Part shown: positions 29,765-41,758 of the stretch, piece after piece
Layout of the letters: each line of letters starts with the position of its first letter
Numbering within the stretch: position 1 is the stretch's first letter
Assembly: GCF_011765465.1 (NCBI RefSeq)
Contig: NZ_CP050265.1
Span: 3,239,133-3,303,132, forward strand
DNA from: Erythrobacter sp.
GTDB taxonomy: Bacteria; Pseudomonadota; Alphaproteobacteria; Sphingomonadales; Sphingomonadaceae
Reading direction: 5' to 3'
DNA length: 64,000 nucleotides
Made by a program: the position numbers and the translations under genes
The notes under the pieces: generated by a model
What the model was told of the DNA's origin: nothing
What the model saw: only the letters and a program-made list of their open reading frames with translations
Databases searched by the model: none

Positions 29765-30787
29765 ATGCAGATGGACGCCCTCTTCAAGGCTCTTGCCGAT
29801 CCCACGCGCCTGCGCATCGCCCGGCTGCTGTCCGAAATGGAGCTGGCCGTGGGCGAGCTGGCGCAGGTCCTGGGGCAGAGCCAGCCGCGCGTCTCGCGTC
29901 ATGTCGGCATCCTGTGCGATGCCGGGCTTGCCGAACGCCGCCGCGAGGGCAGCTGGGTTTTCCTCAGGAGCGCGAGCGGCCCGGGTGTCGATGCGCCGGT
30001 GATCGAGGCGCTCGAGAACCTGCTCGCCGTGGCCGAGGGCGAGGACAAGGGCTTCGCCGCCCAGTGCGAGGCCGACCGGCGCAAGCTCGCCGCGATCCGC
30101 TCCGCGCGTGAGGAGATCGCCCATTCCTATTTCGCCCGCCACGCGAGCGAATGGGACGAACTGCGCGCGCTCCACAGCCCCGACGAAAAGGTCGAGGAAG
30201 CCCTGCTCGAAGCGCTCGCCGGGCAGGCGCTCGGCACGCTGCTCGACATCGGCACGGGGACGGGGCGCATCGCGGAGGTCTTCGGCGACCATGCCGAGCG
30301 GATCGTCGCGCTCGACAAGAACCTCGAAATGCTGCGGGTCGCGCGGGCCAAGCTGCAGCACCTTCCCGCCGCCCGCGTCGACCTTGTCCAGGGCGATTTC
30401 GCCGACCTGCCGTTCGAAGAGGCGAGTTTCGACACCGTGGTGCTGCACCAGGTGCTCCATTTCGCGCCCGACCCCGCGCTCCCGCTGGCCGAGGCGGGCC
30501 GCGTGACCCGCGGCGGCGGGCGGATCGCGATCGTCGATTTCGCCAGCCACGACCGCGAGGAACTGCGCACCCGCCACCAGCACGCGCGCCTCGGCTTCAC
30601 CGACGCGCAGGTGGCGAGCCTGCTGAAAGCGGCGGGCTTCGCCACGGCGGAGCCGGTCGCGCTCGAAGGCGGTGAGCTCGTCGTCAAGATCTGGCTCGGC
30701 ACGCGCCGCGGCGCTGCGGGCAAGGGCGAAAAGCGCAAAGCCCCCGCCGCCGCGACGGCCGGCGAAGCCGTCACCGAATCCTCCTGA
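29765..30787 (+). CDS. ArsR-family regulator fused to a SAM-dependent methyltransferase domain
   Basis: A 340-residue two-domain protein. Residues 1-85 form an ArsR-type winged helix (LFKALADPTRLRIARLLSEM, LGQSQPRVSRHVGILCDAGL); residues 130-310 form a class I methyltransferase/SAM-binding fold with LLDIGTGTGRIAEV (motif I) and VDLVQGDFADLPFEEASFD. No metal-binding Cys pair is seen in the ArsR helix. It stands directly upstream of metF and metH with a palindrome at its start, as expected for the SahR/SamR-type regulators that sense S-adenosylmethionine or S-adenosylhomocysteine and control methionine-cycle genes; that naming is from memory of the family. A Lys/Ala-rich tail follows the second domain. 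The ATG at 29765 lacks a clear ribosome site; ATG at 29771 is an alternative. Confidence 0.85.
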   Translation: MQMDALFKALADPTRLRIARLLSEMELAVGELAQVLGQSQPRVSRHVGILCDAGLAERRREGSWVFLRSASGPGVDAPVIEALENLLAVAEGEDKGFAAQCEADRRKLAAIRSAREEIAHSYFARHASEWDELRALHSPDEKVEEALLEALAGQALGTLLDIGTGTGRIAEVFGDHAERIVALDKNLEMLRVARAKLQHLPAARVDLVQGDFADLPFEEASFDTVVLHQVLHFAPDPALPLAEAGRVTRGGGRIAIVDFASHDREELRTRHQHARLGFTDAQVASLLKAAGFATAEPVALEGGELVVKIWLGTRRGAAGKGEKRKAPAAATAGEAVTESS

Positions 30788-30815
30788 ACCCACCCTTCCC
30801 GAGAAGGCGAAACCC

Positions 30816-31769
30816 ATGACCCCGACCCTCGACCAGCTTCACGAACACCGCACCGCGGTCGAAACGCCGCTGTTCTCCGGCCTGCCCGGCGACATCGACG
30901 TGAGCTTCGAATTCTTCCCGCCCAAGACGGAGAAGATGGAAGCGCAATTGTGGGACGCGGTGCAGCAGCTGAAAGTGCTGGGGCCGCAGTTCGTTTCGGT
31001 CACCTACGGCGCGGGCGGATCGACGCGTGAGCGCACCCATGCGACCGTCTCGCGGATCATCAAGGAGGCGCACCTTCCCGCCGCGGCCCACCTCACCTGC
31101 GTCGGCGCGTCCAAGGCGGAAATCCGCGAAGTCGCCGAGCAGTACTGGGAAGCGGGCGTGCGCCACATCGTCGCCCTGCGCGGCGACGCGGGCGAGCCGG
31201 GCGCGCCCTTCACCCCGCATCCCGAAGGCTATGCCGGGGCGGCTGAACTGGTGAAGGGATTGAAGGAAATCGCAGATTTCGACATCTCGGTCGCCGCCTA
31301 TCCCGAAACCCACCCGGACGCCGATTGCCCGCAGTCCTGCATCGACCATTTGAAGCGCAAACTGGACGCGGGCGCGAGCCGGGCAATCACGCAGTTCTTC
31401 TTTTCCGCCGAAACCTTTTTCCGTTACCGCGATGCGCTCGCCGCGAGCGGGATCGACAAGCTGGTGATCCCCGGCATCCTGCCCGTCACCAATGTCGCGC
31501 AGGCGCGCAAGTTCGCGGGCGCCTGCGGGGCGATCATCCCCGACTGGATGGACGGCCTGTTCGAAGGGCTCGACGAAAAGCCCGCCGCGCGCCAGCTCGT
31601 CGCCGCGACCGTCGCCGCCGAACTCTGCCGCCGCCTCTATGCGGGCGGGGTGCGCAATTTCCACTTCTACACGCTGAACCGCCCCGACCTCGCCTATGCG
31701 ATCTGTCATATGCTCGGCAAACGCCCGGTCGCCGAGGCGGCTGCCGTCAAGCAGGGAGAAGCCGCATGA
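30816..31769 (+). CDS. metF: 5,10-methylenetetrahydrofolate reductase
   Basis: A 317-residue flavoprotein (TIM barrel) that reduces 5,10-methylene-THF to 5-methyl-THF for methionine synthesis. Family motifs: VSFEFFPPKTEKME at the N-terminus, VSVTYGAGGSTRERT, LTCVGASKAEI, ALRGDAGEPG, and at the C-terminus GGVRNFHFYTLNRPDLAYAI. Length is as in E. coli MetF plus a short N-terminal extension. The ATG at 30816 is 28 bp after the regulator's stop with GAGAAGG upstream. The last codons overlap the start of the methionine synthase subunit by ATGA, so product and consumer of methyl-THF are translationally coupled. Confidence 0.96.
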   Translation: MTPTLDQLHEHRTAVETPLFSGLPGDIDVSFEFFPPKTEKMEAQLWDAVQQLKVLGPQFVSVTYGAGGSTRERTHATVSRIIKEAHLPAAAHLTCVGASKAEIREVAEQYWEAGVRHIVALRGDAGEPGAPFTPHPEGYAGAAELVKGLKEIADFDISVAAYPETHPDADCPQSCIDHLKRKLDAGASRAITQFFFSAETFFRYRDALAASGIDKLVIPGILPVTNVAQARKFAGACGAIIPDWMDGLFEGLDEKPAARQLVAATVAAELCRRLYAGGVRNFHFYTLNRPDLAYAICHMLGKRPVAEAAAVKQGEAA

Positions 31770-32827
31770 GCCTCCAGCCAAGCAAGGCCCGCCAGTCCTT
31801 CCTCGCCGAAGCCGCCAAGCGCGTGCTGATTTCCGACGGGGCTTTCGGGACGCAGATCCAGAACCGCAAGCTGTCCGAAGAAGACTACGCGGGCGATCTC
31901 GGCCTCGACGCCGACCAGAAGGGCAATAACGACATCCTCGCGCTCACCCGACCCGACGTGATCGCTGACATCACGCGGAACTATCTCGACGCGGGATCGG
32001 ACGTGGTTTCGACCAACACCTTTTCCGCGAACCGCATCAGCCAGGCCGACTACAAGGCCGAAAGCAAGGTGCACGACATCAACGTCGCTTCCGGAAAGAT
32101 CGCGCGCGAGCTTTGCGACGAATACGAAGCGAAAGATGGCCGCCCGCGCTTCGTCGCAGGCGCGATCGGGCCGACCAACAAGACGCTTTCGCTGAGCCCC
32201 GATGTCGAAGACCCCGGTTTCCGCGAGATCGATTTCGACGAACTCGTCGACGTCTATCACGAACAGGCCGCCGGGCTCGTCGAAGGCGGGTGCGACTTCA
32301 TCCTGATCGAGACCGTGTTCGACACGCTCAATGCCAAGGCCGGCGTGATGGCGGTCAAGAAGCTCGAACGCGAACTGGGCCGCGAGGTCCCGGTGATGAT
32401 CTCGATGACGCTCACCGACCTGTCGGGCCGGAATCTTTCGGGCCACACGGTCGATGCCTTCTGGTATGCCGTGCGCCACGCCAAGCCGGTGACGATCGGC
32501 CTCAACTGCTCCTTCGGCGCGGAACAGCTGCGCCCGCACGTGAAGAGCCTGTCGGGCCTCGCGGACACCCTGTTGATGGTCTACCCCAATGCGGGCCTGC
32601 CCAACGAGCTGGGCGAATACGACGAGGCGCCGGAAACCACCGCGGGCTTCGTCGCCGACTGGGCGAAGAACGGGCAGGTCAACGTGCTCGGCGGATGCTG
32701 CGGCTCGACCCCCGAACACATCGCCGCGATCGCCAAGGCGGTCGAAGGCGTCTCCCCCCGCTCCATTCCCACTCCAGAGGTCGCCATGCGATTGGCCGGC
32801 CTTGAATCCTTCGTGGTTGCTGCCTGA
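31766..32827 (+). CDS. metH: Methionine synthase, homocysteine-binding subunit (split MetH, N-terminal part)
   Basis: A 353-residue homocysteine S-methyltransferase domain equal to the first module of MetH. It binds zinc and homocysteine: GLNCSFG supplies one Cys and [14 protein letters not shown] near the C-terminus the other two. Other motifs are [11 protein letters not shown] and [18 protein letters not shown]. In E. coli MetH this module is fused to the folate, cobalamin and reactivation modules; here the rest is encoded by the next gene, two bases downstream of this stop. Splitting at this point is known in many alphaproteobacteria. It starts with an ATGA overlap with metF. Confidence 0.94.
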   Translation: MSLQPSKARQSFLAEAAKRVLISDGAFGTQIQNRKLSEEDYAGDLGLDADQKGNNDILALTRPDVIADITRNYLDAGSDVVSTNTFSANRISQADYKAESKVHDINVASGKIARELCDEYEAKDGRPRFVAGAIGPTNKTLSLSPDVEDPGFREIDFDELVDVYHEQAAGLVEGGCDFILIETVFDTLNAKAGVMAVKKLERELGREVPVMISMTLTDLSGRNLSGHTVDAFWYAVRHAKPVTIGLNCSFGAEQLRPHVKSLSGLADTLLMVYPNAGLPNELGEYDEAPETTAGFVADWAKNGQVNVLGGCCGSTPEHIAAIAKAVEGVSPRSIPTPEVAMRLAGLESFVVAA

Positions 32828-32829
32828 AC

Positions 32830-35484
<2,655 letters not shown>

Positions 35485-35611
35485 GAAAGGAGTTTATCCG
35501 CACGAAAGTTTCGCTCCACCCGAAATGGAGCATGAAAGATGCGCCCGGCGATTGACCTAACTCTTCGCGTGCGCAACATGACAAATGCCTGCCGGGAGCG
35601 ATTCCGGCGTC

Positions 35612-35828
35612 TTTCGCGGGAGAGACTGGCCCCGGTGTCACGGCACGGGGGCATGGCGCCGAAGGAGCAACCGCCCCGGAAACTCTCAGGCCAAAGGACC
35701 GCGAACAGGCATGGGCACTCTGGAAAGCGTGTCGGTGGATTCCCGCCGCCACCACCGAAGGGGAATGCTGGGCATCCGGTCACGGACACCCCGCTAAGCT
35801 CTCAGGTTTCCCGACAGAGGGGGCAGGA
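35612..35828 (+). ncRNA. Tandem glycine riboswitch
   Basis: Two glycine aptamers lie between metH and gcvT. The first (about 35612-35704) shows GCGGGAGAGACTGG at 35616-35629, the core GCCGAAGGAGCAA (35658-35670) and AACTCTCAGG with CCAAAGGACC (35681-35700). The second (about 35715-35824) shows CACTCTGGAAAGCG, CACCGAAGGGG (35753-35763) and GCTCTCAGG (35798-35806) with GACAGAGGG. The short linker and the tandem arrangement are typical for gcv operons, where glycine binding turns on glycine-cleavage genes. After the second aptamer a GCGCCG/CGGCGC repeat (35837-35850) may belong to the expression platform. Confidence 0.95.
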
Positions 35829-35883
35829 ACATTTTTGCGCCGCACGGCGCTGTTGGCCTGCCGCCACCTGACGGGGACATGAT

Positions 35884-37011
35884 TTGAGCGACGACGACAC
35901 TCTTGAAGAAGCCGAACTGGGCACGCTGCCGCTCGACGCGTGGCACCGCGCGAAGGGCGCGCGCATGGTCCCCTTCGCGGGCTATGAAATGCCGATCCAG
36001 TATGAAGGCGGCGGGATCGTCGCCGAACACAACTGGACGCGGGAAAGCGCGAGCCTGTTCGACGTTTCCCACATGGGCCAGCTTTCGGTCTCGGGCGAGA
36101 ACGCCGCCGCCGAGCTCGAAAAGCTCGTCCCCGGCGCGGTCACTTCGCTGGGCGAGGGGCGGATGCGCTATTCGCTGCTGCTGACCGAGGCGGGCGGGGT
36201 GATCGACGACCTGATGATCACCAATGCGGGCCCGCACATCGCTCTCGTCGTCAACGGCGCGACCAAGTGGGACGACATCGCCCACCTGCGCGAACACCTG
36301 CCCGACGAAATCACGCTCACCCATTACGAGGACCAGGCGCTGCTCGCGCTGCAGGGGCCGAAGGCGGCCGAAGTGCTCGATGCGCTGGTCCCCGGCACGG
36401 GCGGGCTCACCTTCATGCGCGCCGCCGCCTTCGACTGGAACGGGGTGCCCCTGTGGGTCAGCCGCGCGGGCTATACCGGCGAGGACGGGTTCGAGATCTC
36501 GGTCCATGCCGACACGGCCGAGGCGCTGGCCGACGCGCTCACCGCGGACGAGCGGGTGAAGCCCGCCGGCCTCGGCGCGCGCGATTCGCTCAGGCTCGAA
36601 GCGGGCCTGCCGCTTTACGGCCACGACCTCACCACCGAAATCGACCCTGTCAGCGCGGGGCTCGGCTTCGCCCTGTCGAAAAAGCGCCGCGAGGCGGGCG
36701 GGTGGATGGGCCACCAGGCCTGCGCGGTGAAGCTCAAGGACGGCTGCGCCAGCACCCGCGTCGGCCTCGCGCTCGAAGGGCGCCTGCCCGCGCGCGAGGG
36801 CGCCCCGGTCTATGCGGGCGAGGAACTGGTCGGGAAAGTCACCTCCGGCGGCTTCTCGCCCACGCTCTCCCGCCCCATCGCCATGGCCTATGTCGGCGCG
36901 GATTACGCCGCCGAGGGAACGGCGCTCGAAATCGAGGTCAGGAACAAGCGCCTGCCCGCAACCGTCACCCCCATGCCTTTCGTCCCGCATCGCTATTACC
37001 GAGGGAGCTGA
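35884..37011 (+). CDS. gcvT: Glycine cleavage system T protein (aminomethyltransferase)
   Basis: A 375-residue aminomethyltransferase that moves the methylene carbon of glycine, held on lipoyl-H protein, to tetrahydrofolate and releases ammonia. Motifs: GARMVPFAGYEMPIQY, SLFDVSHMGQ, DDLMITNAG, and SRAGYTGEDGFEI, with the GARDSLRLEAGLPLYGHDL block near residue 240. The start is assigned to TTG at 35884, preceded by ACGGGGAC; the ATG at 35879 is followed immediately by ATT and a stop, and the next in-frame ATG (35965) would remove conserved N-terminal sequence. It is the first gene of the riboswitch-controlled operon, 3 bp ahead of gcvH. Confidence 0.94.
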   Translation: MSDDDTLEEAELGTLPLDAWHRAKGARMVPFAGYEMPIQYEGGGIVAEHNWTRESASLFDVSHMGQLSVSGENAAAELEKLVPGAVTSLGEGRMRYSLLLTEAGGVIDDLMITNAGPHIALVVNGATKWDDIAHLREHLPDEITLTHYEDQALLALQGPKAAEVLDALVPGTGGLTFMRAAAFDWNGVPLWVSRAGYTGEDGFEISVHADTAEALADALTADERVKPAGLGARDSLRLEAGLPLYGHDLTTEIDPVSAGLGFALSKKRREAGGWMGHQACAVKLKDGCASTRVGLALEGRLPAREGAPVYAGEELVGKVTSGGFSPTLSRPIAMAYVGADYAAEGTALEIEVRNKRLPATVTPMPFVPHRYYRGS

Positions 37012-37014
37012 TCG

Positions 37015-37386
37015 ATGCCGCGTTACTTCACCGATGAACACGAATGGATCGATGTCGAGGGCGACAGCGCCACCGTCGGCATCACCGAATATGCCCAGGA
37101 CCAGCTGGGCGACATCGTCTTCGTGGAACTGCCCACGGTCGGCGACACGGTCGAAAAGGGCAAGGAAGCCGCCGTGGTCGAATCCGTCAAGGCGGCGAGC
37201 GACGTCTACGCGCCGATCTCGGGCGAAGTGACCGAGATCAATTCCACGCTCGAGGACGAACCGGGCCTCGTCAATTCCTCTCCGGAAGAGGACGGCTGGT
37301 TCTTCCGCGTCAACGTCTCCGACGAAGGCGAGTTCGAAGGGCTGATGGACGAGGACGCCTACAAGGAATTTCTCGCCAACCTTTGA
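37015..37386 (+). CDS. gcvH: Glycine cleavage system H protein
   Basis: A 123-residue lipoyl carrier protein. The lipoylation site is Lys59 in [19 protein letters not shown], and the flanking [19 protein letters not shown] is the H-protein signature. It shuttles aminomethyl and reduced lipoyl groups between P, T and L proteins in the cytoplasm. It starts 3 bp after gcvT with GAGG upstream. Sixty bases separate it from gcvPA. The L protein (dihydrolipoamide dehydrogenase) is not encoded in the window, as usual since it is shared with other dehydrogenase complexes. Confidence 0.97.
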   Translation: MPRYFTDEHEWIDVEGDSATVGITEYAQDQLGDIVFVELPTVGDTVEKGKEAAVVESVKAASDVYAPISGEVTEINSTLEDEPGLVNSSPEEDGWFFRVNVSDEGEFEGLMDEDAYKEFLANL

Positions 37387-37446
37387 GGCTGCGGCTTCGT
37401 AGCTTCGTGCGCTTCGCCCACCTCTCCACCAACAGGGCCTGAAACC

Positions 37447-38820
37447 ATGCGTTACCTTCCTCTCACCGACACCGACCGCAGCGAAATGCTGGCCAAGATC
37501 GGCGCGAAATCGATCGACGACCTGTTCGTCGACGTGCCCGCGGTCGCCCAGCTCGACGGGCCGATCCACGACCTGCCGATGCACGCCAGCGAGATGGCGG
37601 TCGAACGCCACATGAAGGCCCGCGCGGCGAAGAATCTCGCGGCGGGCGATGCGCCCTTCTTCCTCGGCGCAGGCGCCTATCGCCACCACGTGCCCGCGAC
37701 GGTGGACACGGTGATCCAGCGCGGCGAGTTCCTGACCGCCTACACGCCCTACCAGCCGGAAATCGCGCAGGGCACGCTGCAGATGCTGTTCGAGTTCCAG
37801 ACGCAGGTCGCGCGGCTTTACGGCTGCGCGGTGGCGAACGCCTCGCTCTACGACGGGTCGACCGCGTGCTGGGAAGCGGTGGCGATGGCGACCCGCGTGA
37901 CGAAGAGGAAGCGCGCGGTGCTGTCGGGCTCGCTCCACCCGCATTACGCGCAGGTGGTCAAGACCATGGCCCAGTTCACCGGCGACGAGATCGCGGACGC
38001 GCAGCCCGCGATCACTCCGGAAGTCGATCTCGACGGCCTGATCGCGCGGATCGACGAGGACACGGCCTGCGTCGTGGTGCAATATCCCGACATCCTCGGG
38101 CGCGTGTGCGACCTCTCGAAAGTGGCCGAGGCGGCGCATGAAAAGGGCGCTCTGCTGGTCGCGGTCAACACCGAGCCGGTGGCGCTGGGCGCGCTCAAGT
38201 CGCCCGGCGAGATGGGCGCGGACATCGTCGTGGGCGAGGGCCAGTCGATCGGCGTCGGCCTGCAGTTCGGTGGGCCTTACCTCGGCCTCTTTGCCGTGCG
38301 CGATCCCAAGCACGTGCGCCAGATGCCGGGCCGGCTGTGCGGCGAGACGGTGGACGCGGCAGGGCGGCGCGGCTTCGTCCTGACGCTGTCCACCCGCGAA
38401 CAGCACATCCGGCGCGAGAAGGCGACGAGCAACATCTGCACCAATTCCGGCCTGTGCGCGCTCGCCTTCAACGTCCACATGACTCTGCTCGGTGAAAAGG
38501 GCCTGCGCGAACTGGCGGCGGAAAACCACCGCCTCGCCTGCCTCGCCGCCGACCGGCTGGCGAAGGTTCCCGGCGTCGAAGTGCTCAACAATTCGTTCTT
38601 CAACGAATTCACCCTGATGCTCGGCGGCAAGCCTGCGCGCGAAATCGTGCGCGACCTTGCCGACAGGGGCGTGCTCGGCGGCGTGTCGCTGGGCCGGCTC
38701 TATCCCGGCGTCGAGGCTCTGGAACACGCGCTGCTCGTCGCCGTGACCGAGATGACGACCGAAGAGGACATCGAAACGCTCGCGAGCGAACTCGAAACAC
38801 TGGTCAAGGAGACCGACTGA
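37447..38820 (+). CDS. gcvPA: Glycine dehydrogenase (decarboxylating) subunit 1
   Basis: The 457-residue N-terminal half of the glycine cleavage P protein, here encoded as a separate subunit as in Thermus and many alphaproteobacteria. It starts [18 protein letters not shown], has [16 protein letters not shown] and [24 protein letters not shown], and a PLP-fold type I core without the catalytic lysine, which lies in subunit 2. With GcvPB it decarboxylates glycine using pyridoxal phosphate. The stop codon overlaps the next start by one base (TGATG at 38818-38822), so both subunits should be made in equal amounts. Confidence 0.96.
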   Translation: MRYLPLTDTDRSEMLAKIGAKSIDDLFVDVPAVAQLDGPIHDLPMHASEMAVERHMKARAAKNLAAGDAPFFLGAGAYRHHVPATVDTVIQRGEFLTAYTPYQPEIAQGTLQMLFEFQTQVARLYGCAVANASLYDGSTACWEAVAMATRVTKRKRAVLSGSLHPHYAQVVKTMAQFTGDEIADAQPAITPEVDLDGLIARIDEDTACVVVQYPDILGRVCDLSKVAEAAHEKGALLVAVNTEPVALGALKSPGEMGADIVVGEGQSIGVGLQFGGPYLGLFAVRDPKHVRQMPGRLCGETVDAAGRRGFVLTLSTREQHIRREKATSNICTNSGLCALAFNVHMTLLGEKGLRELAAENHRLACLAADRLAKVPGVEVLNNSFFNEFTLMLGGKPAREIVRDLADRGVLGGVSLGRLYPGVEALEHALLVAVTEMTTEEDIETLASELETLVKETD

Positions 38821-40379
38821 TGAACGCGCCCAACAAGTCCGGATGGAAGCCCGCGATGGAAGTCGCCGAGGACGGGATGCATAATGGTCCCGCGACGACG
38901 ACCGGCAACCGCGCGCTGATGCTGGAAGAACCGCTGCTGTTCGAAATCGGCCATGCCGAGACGACCGGCGTCGACCTTCCCGAAGTCGATCCCGAAGCGC
39001 CCAATCGCCTCGGCGGGTTCGAGCGGGCCGAGCCGATCGGCCTCGTCGGCCTGACCGAGCCGGAAACCGTGCGCCACTACACGCGCCTGTCGCGGCAGAA
39101 CTACGGCATCGACCTCGGCTTCTTCCCGCTCGGTTCGTGCACGATGAAGCACAACCCGCGCCTCAACGAAAAGGTTGCGCGCCTGCCCGGTTTCGCCGAC
39201 ATCCACCCGCTCGCCCCACAGGCCACCGTGCAGGGCGCGCTTCAGGTGATCCATGAACTGGGCGAATGGCTGTGCAAGCTGACCGGGATGCCCGGCGTCG
39301 CGATGAGCCCCAAGGCGGGCGCGCATGGCGAGCTGTGCGGCATCCTCGCGATCCGCGCCGCGCACGAAGCGCGCGGCGACGCGCGCGAGGTCGTACTCGT
39401 CCCCGAAAGCGCGCACGGCACCAATCCCGCGACCGCCGCCTTCGCCGGATACCGGGTGGAAGACATCCCCGCGACCGCCGAGGGCCGGGTCGATCTTGCC
39501 AAGATCAAGGAGCGGCTCGGGCCGGACGTCGCCGCGGTGATGATCACCAATCCCAACACCTGCGGCCTGTTCGAAAAGGACTTCCGCGAAATCGCCGATG
39601 CGGTCCACGAGGCGGGCGGCTACGTCTATTGCGACGGGGCCAATTTTAACGCGATCGTCGGCCGGGTGCGCCCCGGCGATCTCGGCGTCGATGCGATGCA
39701 CATCAACCTGCACAAGACCTTCTCCACCCCGCATGGCGGCGGCGGTCCCGGCTCCGGCCCGGTGGTCTTTTCGGAAGCGCTGGCTCCTTACGCCCCGCTG
39801 CCCTTCGTCAAGAAGCAGGGCGAGGACTATTACCTCGTCGAGGAGGAAAACCGCGAGGAGCGCGGGCCTTCGTTCGGCCGGATGACCGCCTTCCACGGGC
39901 AGATGGGGATGTTCACCCGCGCGCTGACCTATATGCTCTCCCACGGTGCGGACGGGCTGAAGCAGGTCGCCGAGGACGCGGTGCTGAACGCGAACTACAT
40001 CCTCAGGAGCATGGAGGACATCCTCCACGCACCCTTCGCCGACAGCGGCCCGTGTATGCACGAGGCCCTGTTCGGGGACAGGGACTTCGGCGGCGACCTC
40101 TCGACGCTCGACCTTGCCAAGGGGCTGATCGACGAGGGCTTCCACCCGATGACGGTCTATTTCCCGCTGGTGGTCCACGGCGCCATGCTGGTCGAGCCGA
40201 CCGAGACCGAGAGCAAGGCGAACATGGACCAGTTCATCGCCGCCTTCCGCAGCCTCGTCGAACGCGCGCGCGCCGGGGACGAGACGCTCAAGCACGCGCC
40301 CTACTATGCGCCGCGCCGCCGTCTCGACGAAACGACCGCGGCGAGGAAGCCGAAACTGAGCTGGACCGAAGACGCGTAA
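38820..40379 (+). CDS. gcvPB: Glycine dehydrogenase (decarboxylating) subunit 2
   Basis: The 519-residue catalytic half of the split P protein. The PLP-binding lysine is Lys299 in NLHKTFSTPHGGGGPGSGPV. Other family features are LGSCTMKHNPRLNEKV near residue 100 and CEIPSN-free, glycine-rich segments typical of the fold; the C-terminus carries RRLDETTAARKPKL. It couples to GcvPA through overlapping stop and start codons and finishes the gcv operon. It converges on the flippase gene with only 3 bp between stops, and a CGTAAG/CTTACG repeat spans both stop codons. Confidence 0.96.
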   Translation: MNAPNKSGWKPAMEVAEDGMHNGPATTTGNRALMLEEPLLFEIGHAETTGVDLPEVDPEAPNRLGGFERAEPIGLVGLTEPETVRHYTRLSRQNYGIDLGFFPLGSCTMKHNPRLNEKVARLPGFADIHPLAPQATVQGALQVIHELGEWLCKLTGMPGVAMSPKAGAHGELCGILAIRAAHEARGDAREVVLVPESAHGTNPATAAFAGYRVEDIPATAEGRVDLAKIKERLGPDVAAVMITNPNTCGLFEKDFREIADAVHEAGGYVYCDGANFNAIVGRVRPGDLGVDAMHINLHKTFSTPHGGGGPGSGPVVFSEALAPYAPLPFVKKQGEDYYLVEEENREERGPSFGRMTAFHGQMGMFTRALTYMLSHGADGLKQVAEDAVLNANYILRSMEDILHAPFADSGPCMHEALFGDRDFGGDLSTLDLAKGLIDEGFHPMTVYFPLVVHGAMLVEPTETESKANMDQFIAAFRSLVERARAGDETLKHAPYYAPRRRLDETTAARKPKLSWTEDA

Positions 40380-40382
40380 GGC

Positions 40383-41729
40383 TTACGGGCGGGGCCGGGC
40401 GTCCTCCGGCTCCGCCTCCTCGCCTTCCGCCATCGCCTCGCCCCCCACGGCCTCACCGACAAGGATGCGGATTTCCTTGAGGTTTAGGATCGCGACGTAA
40501 AAGCCGATCACGGCAAGGCTGCTCGCCCCCAGCACGGCGAAGGCCGCGCCCTTGGCCCCGTTCCAGTCGATCGCCACGTCGAGCAGCACCAGCGAAAGCA
40601 CGGTCGGCACCGCGCGCACGATGAAGGCCGTGCCTGCGCGCCCCGCCGAAACGAGCAGCGATTCAAGGCTCGCGCCCACCAGTTCGACCGCGCCTGCAAT
40701 GCTGAGAATGACCATCGCCCAGTAATAGGCGCTGAAATCCTCCTCCGCGATGGTCGCCAGCGCCCAGCGCCCGCCCAGCAGCGCCGCGACCACGGCGATC
40801 ACGCCCGCGATCACCGCGATGTTCGCCATGCGCCGCGCGATCGACAGCGCGTTCTCCTCGTCGTGGACGAGCTCGGGCAGGATCGCCTTGGAGATCGTCT
40901 GGGCGAGCGTCACCAGCGCCTGCCCCAGCTGCGCCGCGACGCGAAAGCCTCCCGCCAACGCCGCCCCGCCGAACGTCCCGACCAAGAGCACGATCACCTG
41001 CTTGCCCGCGATGTTGAGCGAGCCCGACATATTGGTCGACCACACGAAGCGCCAGGCATCCGGGTGGCGCGCGGGAATGCGGGTGAGGCTGAGAGCGGAG
41101 AGGTCTATCGGCGCATCGCGCGTCGCGACGATCCATAGCGCGGCGGCGACCGCGACTTCGGCGGCGGCCCAGGCGAGGATGAAGCCGAGCACGTCGGGCA
41201 TCATGAACCACGCCAGCACCGCCCCGCCGGCGCGGATCGCGGGCTGCACCGCCTCGGCCGCGGTCGCACTCGCATAGCGGAAACGCAGCCGCAAAAGCCC
41301 CGTCGGCGTGGTGCGGATCGCGGCCAATGAAACGACGCAATAGCCGAAAGCGACCCACAACAGGTCTTGCGGAAGCGGCAGCCACAAGGGCGCGCTCCAT
41401 ACAAGCAGCGCCGCCGCCGCGGTCCCCATGACCACCGAAAGCAGGTCCAGCGCGATGGCGAAGCCCGTCGCCTCGCCCGCGCGCGCCGGGTCCATCACCG
41501 GCTCGCCCTCGGCGTCGCGCCCCTTCGCCCCCCAGCGCACGATGAACTGCCACGTCTGGAAATTGGCGAGGCCGGTGACCGTCTGCCCCAGCGCGACGAT
41601 GATCGCGAAATGGCCGAAGCTTTCGATCCCCAGCGCATTGGTGGCGAGGTAGATGTAGACGAGGCTCATCGCCGCGTTGAAGCCGCGCCCGCCGAGGAGC
41701 CAGCCGATATTGGCGAAGAGGCGCTTCAT
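40383..41729 (-). CDS. Polysaccharide flippase-like membrane protein
   Basis: A 448-residue integral membrane protein with about 12 predicted membrane segments, starting NIGWLLGGRGFNAAMSLVYIYL, the opening usual in Wzx/RfbX-type lipid-linked sugar flippases of the MATE/MOP superfamily. Residues near 215-235 carry FVWSTNMSGSLNIAGKQV, a block seen in such proteins. It would move a lipid-linked glycan or similar molecule across the inner membrane. It follows a nucleotidyltransferase gene by 29 bp on the same strand, suggesting a two-gene operon for making a surface or lipid-linked compound. No sugar transferase genes adjoin, so the substrate is unknown. The C-terminus is a Glu/Ala-rich cytoplasmic tail. 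Confidence 0.8.
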   Translation of the reverse strand: MKRLFANIGWLLGGRGFNAAMSLVYIYLATNALGIESFGHFAIIVALGQTVTGLANFQTWQFIVRWGAKGRDAEGEPVMDPARAGEATGFAIALDLLSVVMGTAAAALLVWSAPLWLPLPQDLLWVAFGYCVVSLAAIRTTPTGLLRLRFRYASATAAEAVQPAIRAGGAVLAWFMMPDVLGFILAWAAAEVAVAAALWIVATRDAPIDLSALSLTRIPARHPDAWRFVWSTNMSGSLNIAGKQVIVLLVGTFGGAALAGGFRVAAQLGQALVTLAQTISKAILPELVHDEENALSIARRMANIAVIAGVIAVVAALLGGRWALATIAEEDFSAYYWAMVILSIAGAVELVGASLESLLVSAGRAGTAFIVRAVPTVLSLVLLDVAIDWNGAKGAAFAVLGASSLAVIGFYVAILNLKEIRILVGEAVGGEAMAEGEEAEPEDARPRP

Positions 41730-41758
41730 CGCATCCTGCTCTTGTCGTGCGCGCGGGG

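Noticed and set aside
40375..40387. CGTAAG/CTTACG repeat spanning the gcvPB and flippase stop codons
   Set aside because: Results from two converging TAA stops; one-base loop and no T-run, so not a terminator.
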